Below are positions 46,790-58,469 of a DNA stretch of 64,000 nt, in pieces. The notes under the pieces were generated by a model. It was not told the DNA's origin. It ran no database searches and worked only from the letters and a program-made list of their open reading frames with translations. Position numbers and translations under genes: made by a program. Origin of the DNA: Euleptes europaea (lineage: Eukaryota > Chordata > Lepidosauria > Squamata > Sphaerodactylidae); assembly GCF_029931775.1 (NCBI RefSeq), contig NC_079314.1, positions 70,547,879 through 70,611,878 on the forward strand, in the 5' to 3' direction. Each line of letters begins with the position of its first letter. Within the stretch, counting starts at the first letter, position 1.

Positions 46790-47060
46790 AATGCAAATGA
46801 CAAACAAAAAAACTGTAGCTAAGTCAGGACAGGACAGGTAGGGCATCAGCTGCCTAGCCTGGTGAAGGTGGAAAAATGCCAGGCTAGCTACATTCGTGAC
46901 CTGTGCCTCCATTGAGAGGGAGGCATCCAGAGTAATGCCCAGGCTCTCAGCGGTTGGTGCAGGTGTTAATTGGACCCCATCAAGAGTTGGAAGCCAATGT
47001 CCCATTTCTGACCCACCCCGGTCCAGCCACAGGACCTCCATCTGGCTCTGTGCAAAGAAA
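46790..47060 (-). mobile_element. L2-clade LINE, ORF2 fragment
   Basis: The minus strand encodes 'QMEVLWLDRGGSEMGHWLP', 'AESLGITLDASLSMEAQV' and 'FFHLHQARQLMPYLS'. This is the part of L2 ORF2 just after the RT active site ('KTEVL...LGVTLD...'). The reading frame is almost open over 90 codons, so the copy is not very old. It abuts MITE copy E. Confidence 0.78.
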
Positions 47061-47639
47061 AGAACTGAAAACAAAACCTGATCAGTGATGGCTGGGAATG
47101 TTTCAGCCTGTGGAAATCACAAGTTGAAGTAAATTCTTGAATGTTATATTCAAGTAAAAGAAGGTAACTTAGTTAACAGATATCTCTGGTTCATGCTAGC
47201 TTTTTTTCTCCACCATGGCAAATTTAGAAATGGTGGACTAGATTTTAGTATTACAGAATGGTGTGGTTATTAAAGCATATTTCTTGGGCAGGATCCCTCC
47301 CACATTTGAGTATTATGGGAATGGTGAGGGACAGAGTGTATTCTGTAAGCTATGAGGTTGCCTGTAGTTTGCAAAGAATAAGTATAAAGGCAGCCTAAGA
47401 ATGAGGGGTGTCTTTTGAGTGGGTGATGCAAACTCTGTTGACTTTTTCCTGTCAGTGTGTTGCCTAGATTAATCTGGAAGAAGCACCTAGTCAGTCCAAT
47501 AAAGATAGATGGGTGATGTGTTCTCTCCCTCTCCTCTGTTTACCTATGGTCTCAAGGGGACTTTGTTTAATGCTTCATTAGCCCTAAACAAGACTGAGTA
47601 CTGTATTCAACTCATATGTAATTAGTAATGTAGTGTAAA
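47061..47639. other. No gene or named repeat seen
   Basis: Unassigned spacer. Confidence 0.4.
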
Positions 47640-47845
47640 TTGTGTGTGCTAAGTGACGTCAAGTCGCTTCCAACTGAATGTCCTCCAAAACATCCTAGCG
47701 TTGCTCAAGTCTTGCAGACTGAGGGCTGTGGCTTCCTTTATAGAGTCAATCTATCTCATGTTGGGTCATGTCTCTTTTCCTGCTGCCTTCAACTTTTCCT
47801 ACCATTATTGTTTTCCAGTGACTCTTGTCTTCTCATAATGTGAGC
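47640..47845 (-). mobile_element. Bov-B/RTE LINE, 3' end
   Basis: Shares 'gagggctgtggcttccttta', 'tagagtcaatctatctcatg' and 'cttcaacttttcctaccatt' with the larger copy at 4651-5165. Only the last ~200 bp is present, ending 'gtgacgtcaagtcgcttcc'. Confidence 0.78.
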
Positions 47846-48889
47846 AATGTAAATTAGGGATGCTTTAAACTCTAAAGATGTTAAATCTACATTGGAAGGA
47901 AAGAGAAAAAAATAATCCAACTATTTCTATTCTCTCTATCCTTCAAGATGCTGAAGGCACTATAATGGGTCTGCGCGATTCTGTTATCAAAACAGCTGCA
48001 TGTGGTAAATTAGGCTGGAGCTAATGATGAGACCAAGGTGACCCAGTGAGTTTCATGAGATGAGCAAGGTGTGAAGCCAGCACTATTCATTACATCACAT
48101 TTGGTTTTATGTAAATGTTGACTTTGAATACCAGTATCTACTTCCCAAGTATTTGGTGACCAAATGGAAAGACAGTAGTGCTGAACAGAAATACTTTCAT
48201 TGTGATAAAACTGAAAGAGGGACAGCAGGATGTTAATATTTCCAGAACACACATAAGGAAGACTTAGGGAAATAGAACTAACTGAGAACTGTTATTTGCT
48301 TCAGAAGGCCCATGTGATTTTCAGCATTAGGAACAAAACCTGTTCCACCTGTTAGACACGAGGGACCAATACAGCTCAGTAGGAATAATGTCCAGAATGT
48401 ACTCACAAAACATAAGCATCTTTAGGTCTTAGTCACATAGACTGATAGTAAAACTGTTGAGGTCCAAATTGTAATTTTATGGTCCATCAAAACTTCCCTT
48501 TTTGGTTGCAAGACGTGTTTTATTATTTCTGGAGAAGATCTGGAAATTAAAACTCAAGGTTAGTTTTAATAATGGAAGTAATTCAAATTGTTTTCGGGTG
48601 TTCTGAAAGGTAAATGTCAGAAGAGAAGTAACTGATGTGCTATCAAGTTCCGTGCTGTGGTTTCTATATTCCTAGGACAAAATACAGATGTGGTGATGAA
48701 AAGCTGCAAGTTACTCTGAATATAATGTATAAAATTTCTCAATAGTTTAAAAAATTATATATATATGGTTGATGTTGGAGGCCTGGGACAGTCTGGGGAT
48801 TGTGTTGCTGCACTGGCTACTCCACTAAAAATGGGTTCTTTGACTGAACTTATAGGTCTTGATTTAGTGATGACATTGAGGTAATCCAG
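47846..48889. other. No gene or named repeat seen
   Basis: AT-rich, with a short (TA)n at about 48757-48766. Confidence 0.4.
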
Positions 48890-49760
48890 ATATTTATTTA
48901 TTTATTGACTATAGTTATAGCCTGTCTTTCTCACTAAGACTCAAAGTGGATTACACAGTGGAAGTTGATACAATCAACGTGATAAGACAACTAATAAGCA
49001 ATGTTTTAGGACTATGACAGGAGTAATGAAATTTGAACAAACATATTAGACATGACACAGAGTGCAGATACAATGTAGAAAAATGATGTTACATCAGTGG
49101 AAAAGAATGCAGTGTCAACGGAATACCCACAGCAATCAGATAATAGGTCCTGTACACAGTGATCATATACACATTCCCTTTCCCTTTATAGAGTGCCTTC
49201 CTGAACTATTCTGTTATAGTATATTCCTATTACCTTTTCAGAAAAGCCCTCCTGAACAACTCCATTTTATATAGGTTGCAGAATGCATGGGAACGTCTAC
49301 GGGCAGTTATTAATCTTGCTTATTTGCAGAGTGGCACACACATAAGGCCTGAATAGATGAGTGAAGCTGTCATGTTGCAACACAGGAGGAGAGGTAATCC
49401 TGCAGATATGAGGGTCTAAGGCCATGCAGGGCTCAGTATGTCATAGTCGGTACCTTGTATTGAACCTGGTAACTGACAGGCAGCCAGTAGAATGATTGCT
49501 GAATGAGTGTAATATGCATGCTTCACCTAGCTCCTAATAACCAAGCTGCAGCATTCTGTACCAACTGGAATCTTTTGAAAGATTTGGCCTTGGTTTTGAA
49601 GACAGGTTCACCCCCCCCCTTCTGCCATTGCATCTGTGGAGTTCTGTTCTGCAGAGATGGTCTGCACGATGAATGGCCTGACATATCCAGACTACATCCA
49701 TCCAGAGATTCTGAGAATACTGATATGAATGCAACTGCCAGTCAAATTTACTGTAATTGA
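48890..49760 (-). mobile_element. L2-related repeat, minus strand, long copy
   Basis: Tail (as read on plus) 'atttatttatttattgac', 'gcctgtctttctcactaaga', then 'gagtgccttcctgaactatt', 'ctgaacaactccattttata' and 'gtgtaatatgcatgcttcac'. The order matches 38760-39370. The 'ctttctcactaagactcaaa' block is the antisense of the L2 end seen at 62041-62330. No long frame. Confidence 0.6.
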
Positions 49761-50799
49761 AATCCTTGTTGACATGTGAGTGTAGCTCTGGCACTGAATT
49801 GTTTCAATGCTTTTGCTTGAAGTTCGATTTGAATGCCACGTCAAGGAGTTCTGTACATGTGCTGGGGATGCTTGTGCTACAGGATCTTAGCCATGTTGTA
49901 CCTAGTAACTTATGTCTTGCAAATTGTAGCTACTTTTGCACCTACACAGGTCAGCAAGTTAAATCTTCTTGTTCACTTGAAAATAATGTAAATATTTCCC
50001 CAAGGCTAGGGTGAGATCATTAAACTCAAGTATAGAATCACTTGCAGTTCACCACTGTGCTTGCAGTCAGAGGCATAATCCAAATGATCTGCAAGTGGAG
50101 ACAAATTTATCTAGATCAGGACAGAGTGGCTGAATTTCCTTTTAGTTTTCAGTGTGGCAGTGTGTGTATGTGCCAGTGATATCAGTGGTAAAACCAGCCT
50201 TGAGATGCATCATTTTTATGAATACGAAAGCTTGAAAAACAAGATTTTTGTGGATACAAAGATAGGGGAAAGCGATAATTTTCATAAGGCAGTGCAAGAG
50301 CATGTAAGTATGAATTTTTCTGGATCTGGCCAGCTTGGAAGCCATTAACTAAAACTTAGTGATGCTGCCATAAGGGACACAGAGAAACCTAACAAGTAAG
50401 TCTCATGTTAATGTGAAACATTACCTATTTTTGCTTTTAATAATGAGCCTTTTAACAAGTGGAGGTGGGAGATGTGAACGCAGAGAGGTGGATAAGAGGA
50501 GGCAGCTGTGGCAAAGCAGTATGTAATTGTGCATGTGGAATCATTTTTTTCCACAATTTAATGTGTTTGAGCTTTTTGGACATAGATGAATAATATGTCA
50601 GATGTTCAGTTCCTATGATCACAACTAGTGAGCAGGCAGCAGTCCAGTTCTCTTTAGATATGCTGAAAATGAAAGACTAGCAGTGCAATCCTATGCAGAA
50701 TTAAGTAAAAGTTTAGGACTGCGCTGTAAGATAGCTTGGAAAATATTGCCAAGCATTTCTGCTCTTCTTCCATTCAATCCACTTCCGCTCTGCACCGAC
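49761..50799. other. No gene or named repeat seen
   Basis: Short frames only; nothing recognised. Confidence 0.4.
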
Positions 50800-51012
50800 T
50801 TCCATTCTGAACCGATCCCGACGGAAGTTAGTCTCAGGTAGCCAGCTCAAGGTTGACTCTATTCTTCCAAGGTCGGTAAAATGAGTACCCAACTTGTTGG
50901 GGGTAAAGTGTAGATGACTGGGAAAGGCAATGGCAAACCGCCCCATAAAAATAGTCTGCCTAGCAAATGTCATGATGTGACATTACCCCTGGGTCAGTAA
51001 TGACCCAGTAGA
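50800..51012 (+). mobile_element. Sauria-type SINE, head altered
   Basis: Carries 'gaaccgatcccgacggaag', 'ggtcggtaaaatgagtaccc', 'gggaaaggcaatggcaaacc' and 'tgacattacccctgggtca'. These match the SINE at 6231-6524 in the opposite orientation. The tRNA head upstream of the B box is replaced by unrelated sequence. Confidence 0.75.
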
Positions 51013-51064
51013 ACTCCTACTAGAATAAATAATTGATCTCACAGTGCTTAACATGCAGGCCAAA

Positions 51065-51155
51065 AAATAGCATAAGAACCATAGCTCAGTAACAAAAGTA
51101 AAGTTTTTAAAATTTCAGGTTTAATCCCCGGTATCTCTCAGATAAAGGCTACTAG
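51065..51155 (+). mobile_element. tRNA SINE head fragment
   Basis: 'gaaccatagctcagtaac' and B-box-like 'aggtttaatccccggtatct' followed by 'cagataaaggct' match the start of the SINE at 55025-55206. The rest is missing. Confidence 0.5.
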
Positions 51156-52018
51156 TGTTACCAAGGACCCCATTCCTAGATGTGTACTGTCTCCACAAAC
51201 CCCATCTTTCCTAAATTCACTTTATCAGCAATCTTTTGAGTTAGCTATGCCTGTGAGGAGGTGAGGAGAAAGCTCTCCTTAGGCAATGCCAGTGAGCGGC
51301 CAAAACTTGGTGGGAGATTGATTCATTGACGGAACATTAACATGTCTACCCGTCTGATTATGTGGGAGCTTCTAATGCCTAGAAAATCTGGGTACCCACC
51401 TCATTCTATTGGTGTAATTTTATCAGCAAATACAAGTCTTCCAGAGTGCAAATTCTAATTAGTATCAAGCCACCCTTACCTGAAATGTCTCCCATGAGCC
51501 TGCCTCAGGCAGGGGTGAAGCCTCCACCCTGCCAGCCCTCTTGTCCACACAGGATATTCACCTGAATGGATGCAATCACCTTTTGTTGCCCTTCTTGGAA
51601 GCCCCCCTCCTTTACTGTGTGAGAACTATGAAATCTATAGAGGTTCTTCCTGGACTCATCCCCAAATTTCTGGACTTTACAATTATTTCATTGATATTGT
51701 TTTGTGCTGGCTTCTACCACTACTCTGCCAGCCAAAATATGGTGGTGTTCAGAGGTTGCCAACTCTGCTTTTCTTTCTTTGGGTTCTGGGATGTTGCCTC
51801 ACCACATAGGAGAGTCCCTCTCACTATTTCCTTGGGACCTTTGGAAGCTCTGCCTAAGTCCCCTACTTTCTATTTCTGGATCAGAAATTTATTAAAGACT
51901 GACAATGTACCCTACCCAGCCCAGCAGACTAATGTTAGGTAAACTCCTCCACTTCCACAAGACTTGGATGTGTCATTTATTTTCTCTTAAATTTCTCCCC
52001 TTCTTTAAATCCCTTGCT
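51156..52018. other. No gene or named repeat seen
   Basis: A 133-codon frame at 51541-51942 shares its span with two other frames and has no domain; I do not call it. Confidence 0.4.
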
Positions 52019-52026
52019 CTCTCACT

Positions 52027-52234
52027 TAGGGTTGCCAATTTCCAGGTGGTGGCTGGAGATCTCCTGCTATTACAACTGATCTCCAGGTGACAGAGATCAG
52101 TTCCCCTGGAGAAAATGGCTGCTTTGACAATTGGACTCTATGGCATTGAAGTCCCTGCCCTCTCCAAACCCCACCCTGCTCAGGCTCTGCCCCCAAATCT
52201 TCAGTTATTTCCCAACCCGGAGCTGGCAACTCTA
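52027..52234 (+). mobile_element. hAT-type MITE, copy F
   Basis: 208 bp, 'tagggttgccaatttccagg' to 'ggagctggcaactcta'. The flanks ctctcact (52019-52026) and cttccact (52235-52242) match at 6 of 8. Otherwise full length. Confidence 0.85.
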
Positions 52235-52242
52235 CTTCCACT

Positions 52243-53639
52243 CCTTGTGGCTGTTTCCCAGTGCCAAATTCTTGCTCAGTAGATGGTTTGGCTCTCTTTC
52301 ACTTTATCTTCCTCACTTCTCATTTAACTCTTTTTCTGTACACCAGTCCTTCTTAACACTACCATTCCAGTATTGTTATGAATAAGTAACTTTCAACCCT
52401 ATACCCCTTTATTTCCCAAAATAAATTTTAAACCTTGATTTGGAAAAGATCTAGTTGTGTTGTGGTTACTGGAAGCCTATTAGAAGCACTCTGAGCTTGC
52501 TTGCTCACTATCCAGGTAAAGATTCTTAAACCACATGTTTTGCTCCCCCTAATTGGTGAGTTTGTCAGTTTTCCAAGTTAACCAGGCTGTGGAAGCAGGA
52601 AGACGTTTCCCCCTGACACTGAGCTTCAGTTTCCCAAAATTGGTTGTGGTTATGGATGATTGTCCACATGTGTCTAAGGATACATGTGAAAGTGAGCACA
52701 TGTCGTAACACCAGGTAACAGTGGGGTAGAAGGACCACAGCTTCAGAGTTTGTAGAGCTACTGCCAATCACAATAAAAGTTCCCCAAGAGTATAACTCAG
52801 TACAGTTTAGCTATATATATTGTGTTACCATTATGACCCCCTCTGGACTCTCCTAGCAACTGCATTCAGTGCTTGCCTGCATTGTTATGCCCCTCTGAGC
52901 CCTGTCCATTTCAGTGTGCCATGGAAAGACAATTGGGCTATACCCTTTGTGTACCCTTGTGCAATAATTACCTCTCTGACAGAACCACCACCCCATCACC
53001 AGAAGCCTACCACAGTATAGCTCACTAGGGTGTGGCATTCTCCTGGGAGTGTACCCATAAGGCTCCAGTTCTTCAGTCCACACTCATCTAAGTGAAGACA
53101 CTTTGAGCAAGCCTAGATCAAATGGATTAAACCACTTTGAACTGCAGCATACTTCAGCCATCATATTTAACAGAAATCACAGCTGGACTTGGTGGCTTTG
53201 CGTTCTCCATTTTGACTATTTAAAATAGCCACCTGCTAGGTCTGGGGATGAGTGGCCCTCATATTGTGTATCATAATTACAGTGCACGGGATATGCCTTT
53301 TACAGCAGCATTCATTTTGCTTCTGCACCATTGCTTGGAGCTGGCAACCAGCCATTGGCATTGCATGAGTGGATGAATGAGTGAGTGAAACGATCAAAAG
53401 AACGCTAAAGCAAACAGGTAAGACAGGTTTGGGGCAACTGCATTCTCCCATTTGCACTCTGCTTTTCCTGCAAAACTGCCTCAGCGGCCCACCTAGAGTG
53501 TTCCCATCTCAATCCCCATTCCATGAGCAAGCAAGCGAGTTATACGTCTTTGCTGGGAGAAAAACAAATCTTTCCATTTGACTTCATTGATGGGGAAAGT
53601 CTCTGAAACACTTTTAAGGTATCAAATAGGGAACACTTG
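52243..53639. other. No gene or named repeat seen
   Basis: Mixed sequence, short frames only. Confidence 0.4.
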
Positions 53640-53960
53640 GAAAAGCAGAGCTTGATTAAAGACAGCTCACATCAATTAAGGAAAGGGAGATCATGCCTAA
53701 CTAATTTGTTGGAATTTTCGTCAGGAAATTACTACCATGGTAAAGTAAGGGAAGGATATTATAGACTCGGTTTTTCAGAAGGCATTTGCAAAATTCTCCA
53801 CTGTTGGTTAAAATATCTGAAGTCTGAAGTCATGGAGCAGCAGGACAATGGGAATATTGGCTTGAAAGCTTGCAAAAGGGAAGGGGGAAGTTCACAATCT
53901 GTATGGATGCCTTTTATTTTCAAGAGAAGTCTGCAAGCAGGGATTGCATGCGCAACTTGA
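53640..53960 (+). mobile_element. LINE (CR1-like) RT fragment
   Basis: A 107-codon frame includes 'HQLRKGRSCLTNLLEF' and 'GFSEGICKILH'. CR1/L2-type RTs have 'GF..GRSCLTNL..F' shortly before 'DFSKAFD'. The match is short and the second half is diverged, so the clade is uncertain. Confidence 0.5.
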
Positions 53961-54605
53961 AAACAGGATTTCTAGGGTTGCTGAAGGATAGCAGTGGCCT
54001 TAGGGCCAAATGACATATTACACAAGAAATCCATGACTGGGTTCTCCTAATGTTTTTATTTTTACTTTAAAATGGCCAATGTGAGTGAGGAAGCTCTGAA
54101 TTTTATTGGAACAGGGCTGCTGAGGATACCTGCATTCCCACCCCAAAGGTGCTAATTGCAGCTTTGAGGTTGATTTAGATCAGGAAAACTGTGTAGGGCA
54201 TGATAATCATACACTTCTTTACCCAAGGCTCTAATAAAATCCCCACACAGAGACTTTATGGTAAAAACAGAAAAAAATGAGAGATTCAGCCATGGATTCC
54301 CCATGTTACATGTAATTTGATAATGAAGAGCTATTTAGACAAATAGCTGTAGAGATCAATTATATTCATTGTGGAAGAAAATCTTTCCTGTTGAATTAGT
54401 TGTAGTTTGCCATCAGAAATAATGATTTATTTATTAACATGATCATTTCTCCTAGGACAGAAGGTAGGTTAGTCAAGGACTTTTGTCCTTGTCAAGGGCT
54501 TGTATACCTTGAACAGGTAAACAAAGCAGAAATAGAAATTAATTCAACAGCTGTAATTCCAAGATGAATAATAGTGCTGGAGAGGACTATGGCCACAGGT
54601 ATCTT
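53961..54605. other. No gene or named repeat seen
   Basis: AT-rich spacer. Confidence 0.4.
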
Positions 54606-54793
54606 CTAGACTGGGAAATTCCTGGAGATTTGGGGCTGTGGCCTGGGGAGGGAAGGGGAGGGAACTCATCAGGGTTTAATGCCACAGAGTCCTCCCTCCA
54701 AAGCAGTCCTTTTCTTAAGGGGAACTGATCTCTGTAGAATGGAATTGTATTTTCAGAAGATCGCAAGGTCCTACCTGGAGGTTGGCAACCCTA
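54606..54793 (-). mobile_element. hAT-type MITE, copy G, reversed
   Basis: The body runs from 'actgggaaattcctggag' to 'ggaggttggcaaccctatc', with the end intact and the 'tagggttgcc' start lost. The diverged core ('cctccctccaaagcagtcct') suggests an older copy. Confidence 0.78.
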
Positions 54794-55024
54794 TCATAAG
54801 ACATTATCACGTAAACAATTATTGCCTTTTTATTTTTAATATTAAAAATTCAGCATGAAAGATTTTCCTCCACAGTGAATGTAATTGAACTCTACATATT
54901 TTTAATATTAAAAAATAATATTAGTATTTTAAATATAAAAATTCATTCACCAACTACCATTATCACTTTTGAGAATTATGACTTGTCTCATGTTGTTTTG
55001 TTTTCTGTCCCATGCTTTTTGATG

Positions 55025-55206
55025 GTTAGAGAATCAGCCAAACATGCAGAAGCTCCCAGATTCAATCCCCGGCACCTCCAGTCAAAGGGACTAGGCAAGC
55101 AGGTGATGTGAAAGACCTCTGCCTGAGACCCTGGAGAGCCACTGCTGGTCTGAGTAGACAATACTGACTTTGATGGAACAAGGGTCTCAGTATAAGGCAG
55201 CTTCAT
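55025..55206 (+). mobile_element. tRNA SINE with CR1-like tail
   Basis: B box 'gattcaatccccggcacc', then 'gtgatgtgaaagacctctgc', 'ctgagaccctggagagcc' and 'tgagtagacaatactgactt', ending 'aaggcagcttcatgtgta'. The end resembles the CR1 3' terminus ('ttcttatgttc'), which suggests CR1-driven retrotransposition. Confidence 0.75.
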
Positions 55207-55312
55207 GTGTATATTATATATATGTATATATATGTATGTGTGTTTGTGTGTGTGTATATACACACACATGCATATCTATAGAGCCATTTATTTATATATA
55301 TATAGAGAAAGA
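55207..55312. repeat. (TA)n/(TG)n microsatellite cluster
   Basis: A mix of 'tatatatgtata', 'tgtgtgtgtg', 'tatacacacac' and 'atatatatag' tracts directly after the SINE end. Confidence 0.9.
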
Positions 55313-55580
55313 GAGAGCCATCGACTCACAGCTGACTTGTGGTGAACCCATAGGGTTTTCAAGGCAGGAGATGTTTGAAAGTGGTTTGCCATTGCCTGCC
55401 TTCACGACGACCCTGGTGTTCCTTGGAGCTATCCTATCCCAATACTAGCCAGGGTCAGGGCTGAGAATGTGTGACTGGCCCAAGGTCACCCAGAAAGCTT
55501 CCATGGAGCAAGCAGGATTTGAACCTGGGTTTCCTAGGTCCTAGTCCAACACTTAACCACTACACCATGCTGGCTCTCAG
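55313..55580 (-). mobile_element. Chimeric SINE: tRNA head joined to 5S-type SINE body
   Basis: Minus strand from 55580: a tRNA-SINE head ('agccagcatggtgtagtgg', B box 'ggttcaaatcc'), 'ccttgggccagtcacaca', then 'ccctgaccctggctagtatt' (5S-rRNA-like), 'ggcaatggcaaaccac' and 'gccttgaaaaccctatgggt'. The last part matches the body of the 5S-derived SINE at 61018-61225. Confidence 0.65.
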
Positions 55581-56684
55581 TGGTTATATATAAGAGATAT
55601 TTTGTAATTCCAGATGTAACTAAGGTGGTTCATATACAAACGTTGATTTATTTCTCTTGGCAGTCACTTCTTTGTATCATACACATAAGGTTCTTTAAAC
55701 AATAGTTCTTAAATTGGAGGAGTTCGGAATGTATACACAATTTCCCAGTTTACTTCTTTAAACTGGCCTGGGATCACTCTTTTCTTTAGAACTGTTTCCC
55801 ATTAAATAGTCAGGGATCACCCTCTCTACAGTAAAGCTATTTCCCTTTAAATTGGTTATAGATACTGGATCCTAAAACCAATGTGTGTACCTCACACTCC
55901 CAAAGGAGAATCCTCCACAGACAGCTTGCAGCTCACTCAGCTGTTTCTGTCTGTTAACTGCTCTTCTTCAACTGTCAACTCTCAACCGTCATCTTCAGAA
56001 TTCCATTCGAACTCGCTGTCACTCAAGGCGGTTCTGTGATCAGGACAACGTCTTAGAATGCATCTGTCCATCACAGAAGGCAATAGATATATAAATACAT
56101 TGGTGGAAGTATTCTGGAAGATCAAGAAAAGTAACAAGGTGGAAACTATGGACAGAATAACTACAAAATAATTCTATTTGCTGGTGCACTAAAGCATATC
56201 ATAAATCCACATATTAGATCTGATATGGGTGAAAGTATCTAACCTTTCATCAGAAAGAAATTTTAAAATATTTTATCCCTGGACACAGACAATATGTTAC
56301 TAAAACAGCTCTATAATTGTCACCTTTCTCCATATAAATTCCCCCTATTCTGCCTCTTTTCAAGAACATTTTTTTTTAATAATAGCCAGTTCATCCAAAC
56401 TGAGCAGGGCATATGTAGTAGCATCTTATATTGATTATGCATATATAACTGTATTCATATTATTTGATGGATTATCTTATAAACCTTTCTCCCGTGATCT
56501 CTTGGCGTTACTCAATTGTGCATTTTTAATAGTGAGCTCAGCTTCTTTATGCTGATTATGTCTAATGGCTTGTTTTTGTAATAATTTGTGCTTTTTTAAT
56601 GGCTTGTTTTTTATAGTGTTGTTTTTAATTGTAAGACGCCTCGAGCAGGACTCTCTAAAGGCAGCATTTAAATCTTCTAAACAA
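55581..56684. other. No gene or named repeat seen
   Basis: AT-rich, unassigned. The stretch 56500-56680 may be a worn L2 tail ('ttgtaagacgcctcgagcag'). Confidence 0.35.
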
Positions 56685-56720
56685 ACAAACAAATAAATAA
56701 ATAAATAAATAAATAAATAA
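56682..56720. repeat. (AAAC)n/(AAAT)n microsatellite
   Basis: Three 'aaac' units then about seven 'aaat' units. Confidence 0.95.
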
Positions 56721-56806
56721 CACGAACTCTTTGAACAGAACCAAACTAACTCTATGACTTTGATAATTAACATCAAATGCCAGGTAGTAGTCATCATATA
56801 TATTGC

Positions 56807-57009
56807 TAGGGTTGGCAGGCCCAGGTTGGGAAATACCTGATTTGGGGGGGGGGCAGAGCCTGAGGAGGGTGGGGTTTGGAGAGGGGAGGGACTTTAATGG
56901 CCTAGAGTCCAATTGCCAAGGTGGCCATTTTCTCTAAGTGAATTGATCTCTATCGGCTGGAGATCAGTTGTAATAGTGGGAGATCTTCAGCCACCACCTG
57001 GCAACCCTA
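56807..57009 (-). mobile_element. hAT-type MITE, copy H, reversed
   Basis: 203 bp, 'tagggttggcaggcccagg' to 'ccacctggcaaccctata'. It is flanked by a perfect 8-bp duplication tatattgc (56799-56806 and 57010-57017). This is one of three copies that define the family's 8-bp target size. Confidence 0.9.
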
Positions 57010-57271
57010 TATATTGCAAAGGCATGCCAGGCACATTGTGAGTGTTTATAGAGCAACCTGCCTCCATACATATTTTTGGGTTCCTGGTGATAGGCTGCCC
57101 AGTGGAATCAGGATTCAATGCTCCTGCACAGAGCCTTGTTCCTCCTTCCTCCCCCACCCTCCTTGCACAGAGCACAGTGAAAGAATCCTGGATTACCAGT
57201 AACATCGAATGCAGAGGTGTGATCTACTGTTTCCTTCCCCCTTCTCCACCCCCACTCTATCTGGATTACAA

Positions 57272-57324
57272 CCTAGTACAGAAGCCTTAGTACAGAAACC
57301 TAGTACAGAAGCCTAGTACAGAAA
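57272..57324 (+). repeat. 13/14-bp minisatellite, four units
   Basis: Four tandem units of 'cctagtacagaag' or close variants. Confidence 0.9.
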
Positions 57325-58240
57325 GATAATACTGGTTAAGCCCCATGCCTATATCTAGACATCATGATACTGTGATCAGATTTGCAGCTTCCCTCAGCTG
57401 CTGTTCATTTAAAAGGTGAGGGAGTCAAAGCATCCGCTGCATTAAGTCTAGCTCGGCTCTCATTTGATCTGCAACATTCACACAACAGTCAAGAATGGTA
57501 TTTTCCAGTGGTTTCTCCTCTCACAGCAAAATTTGTGGAAGTAATTACAGAATTCCATCCTTTCTTATTTCCATGTTGAAATCCAACGTAAACGTATCAT
57601 AAAAAATTATTCCAAGGAGCTACTTCGGTCATTAATTAGTCTCCCATTGACAGAGATGGCATTACTCCCAGCACTCTGTAGTGATCATTAATGGACACCA
57701 GCCTGATAAAATAAAATTATAGTCCCATCCTTTAAAAAAATGTTTCAGGAAGGTGAAAAGGGAAGAGTGGCGTGTTTTCTGAACCTTAACTGTAGCCCCT
57801 GTTCTTATCAGGTTAATTAGACTGTGGTAATGTCTGGCTGGATATCCTGCCCAGAGGTGATTTTAAAATGGCAAATGTCATGCATTTTTTCATTTACTTA
57901 ATGCAGGAATGTCAGCCTTTTTATATAAATCAGAACAATTTCTTCTGCCTCTGTGACATAGGTATTTCTGTAACAGGGATTCTTAGATAAATAATCGAGC
58001 TGCTACTGAGAACTAGGTAATTGCAATTTGTCAAAAAATAGGTTGTGAGTTTATCGCCCTGGCACTGGAAAAGCCCCTTGGTAATGAGCCAGAGTTTAGG
58101 ATGTGACTCACGTGCTCACTACTTCCACTTAGCTCTGACTGCAGAAGGTTCTCTGGCACCTTTTCAAAACAAATCTTGGAAAGCAAACAGAAATACATTC
58201 AACTCTGGAAGCTTCAGAGTCTTTTTTTTTTATTATTATT
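57325..58240. other. Repeat-free block, candidate conserved noncoding DNA
   Basis: No repeats are found in about 0.9 kb, in contrast to its surroundings. 57600-57720 holds several homeodomain-type cores ('cattaattagtctc', 'gatcattaatgg'), and 57800-58020 is AT-rich with 'ggttaattagac' and 'ggtaattgcaat'. The features fit a regulatory element, but no conservation data are available. Confidence 0.35.
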
Positions 58241-58469
58241 ATTCAGGGTTTGAAGAGAAACTAACAAGACTCCCCAACATCTCCGGCTGTATCTCAACAA
58301 GACTGCAGATGGAACCCTATGAGAAGATCTGGAAAGCTGCTAAAGGTGGCAGGAGGATAGCAATATTTCAGCCAGGAAGCAATACTTCACGTGTTATCAG
58401 TCTATGAAAATGAAAGGTCGTAGAGAAGACATTAATTTATTATTATATTTTTATCATGCTTTTTGGCCA

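Noticed and set aside
51541-51942. 133-codon frame, one of the longer ones outside repeats
   Set aside because: Three overlapping frames share the span. There is no domain, signal or flanking splice evidence.
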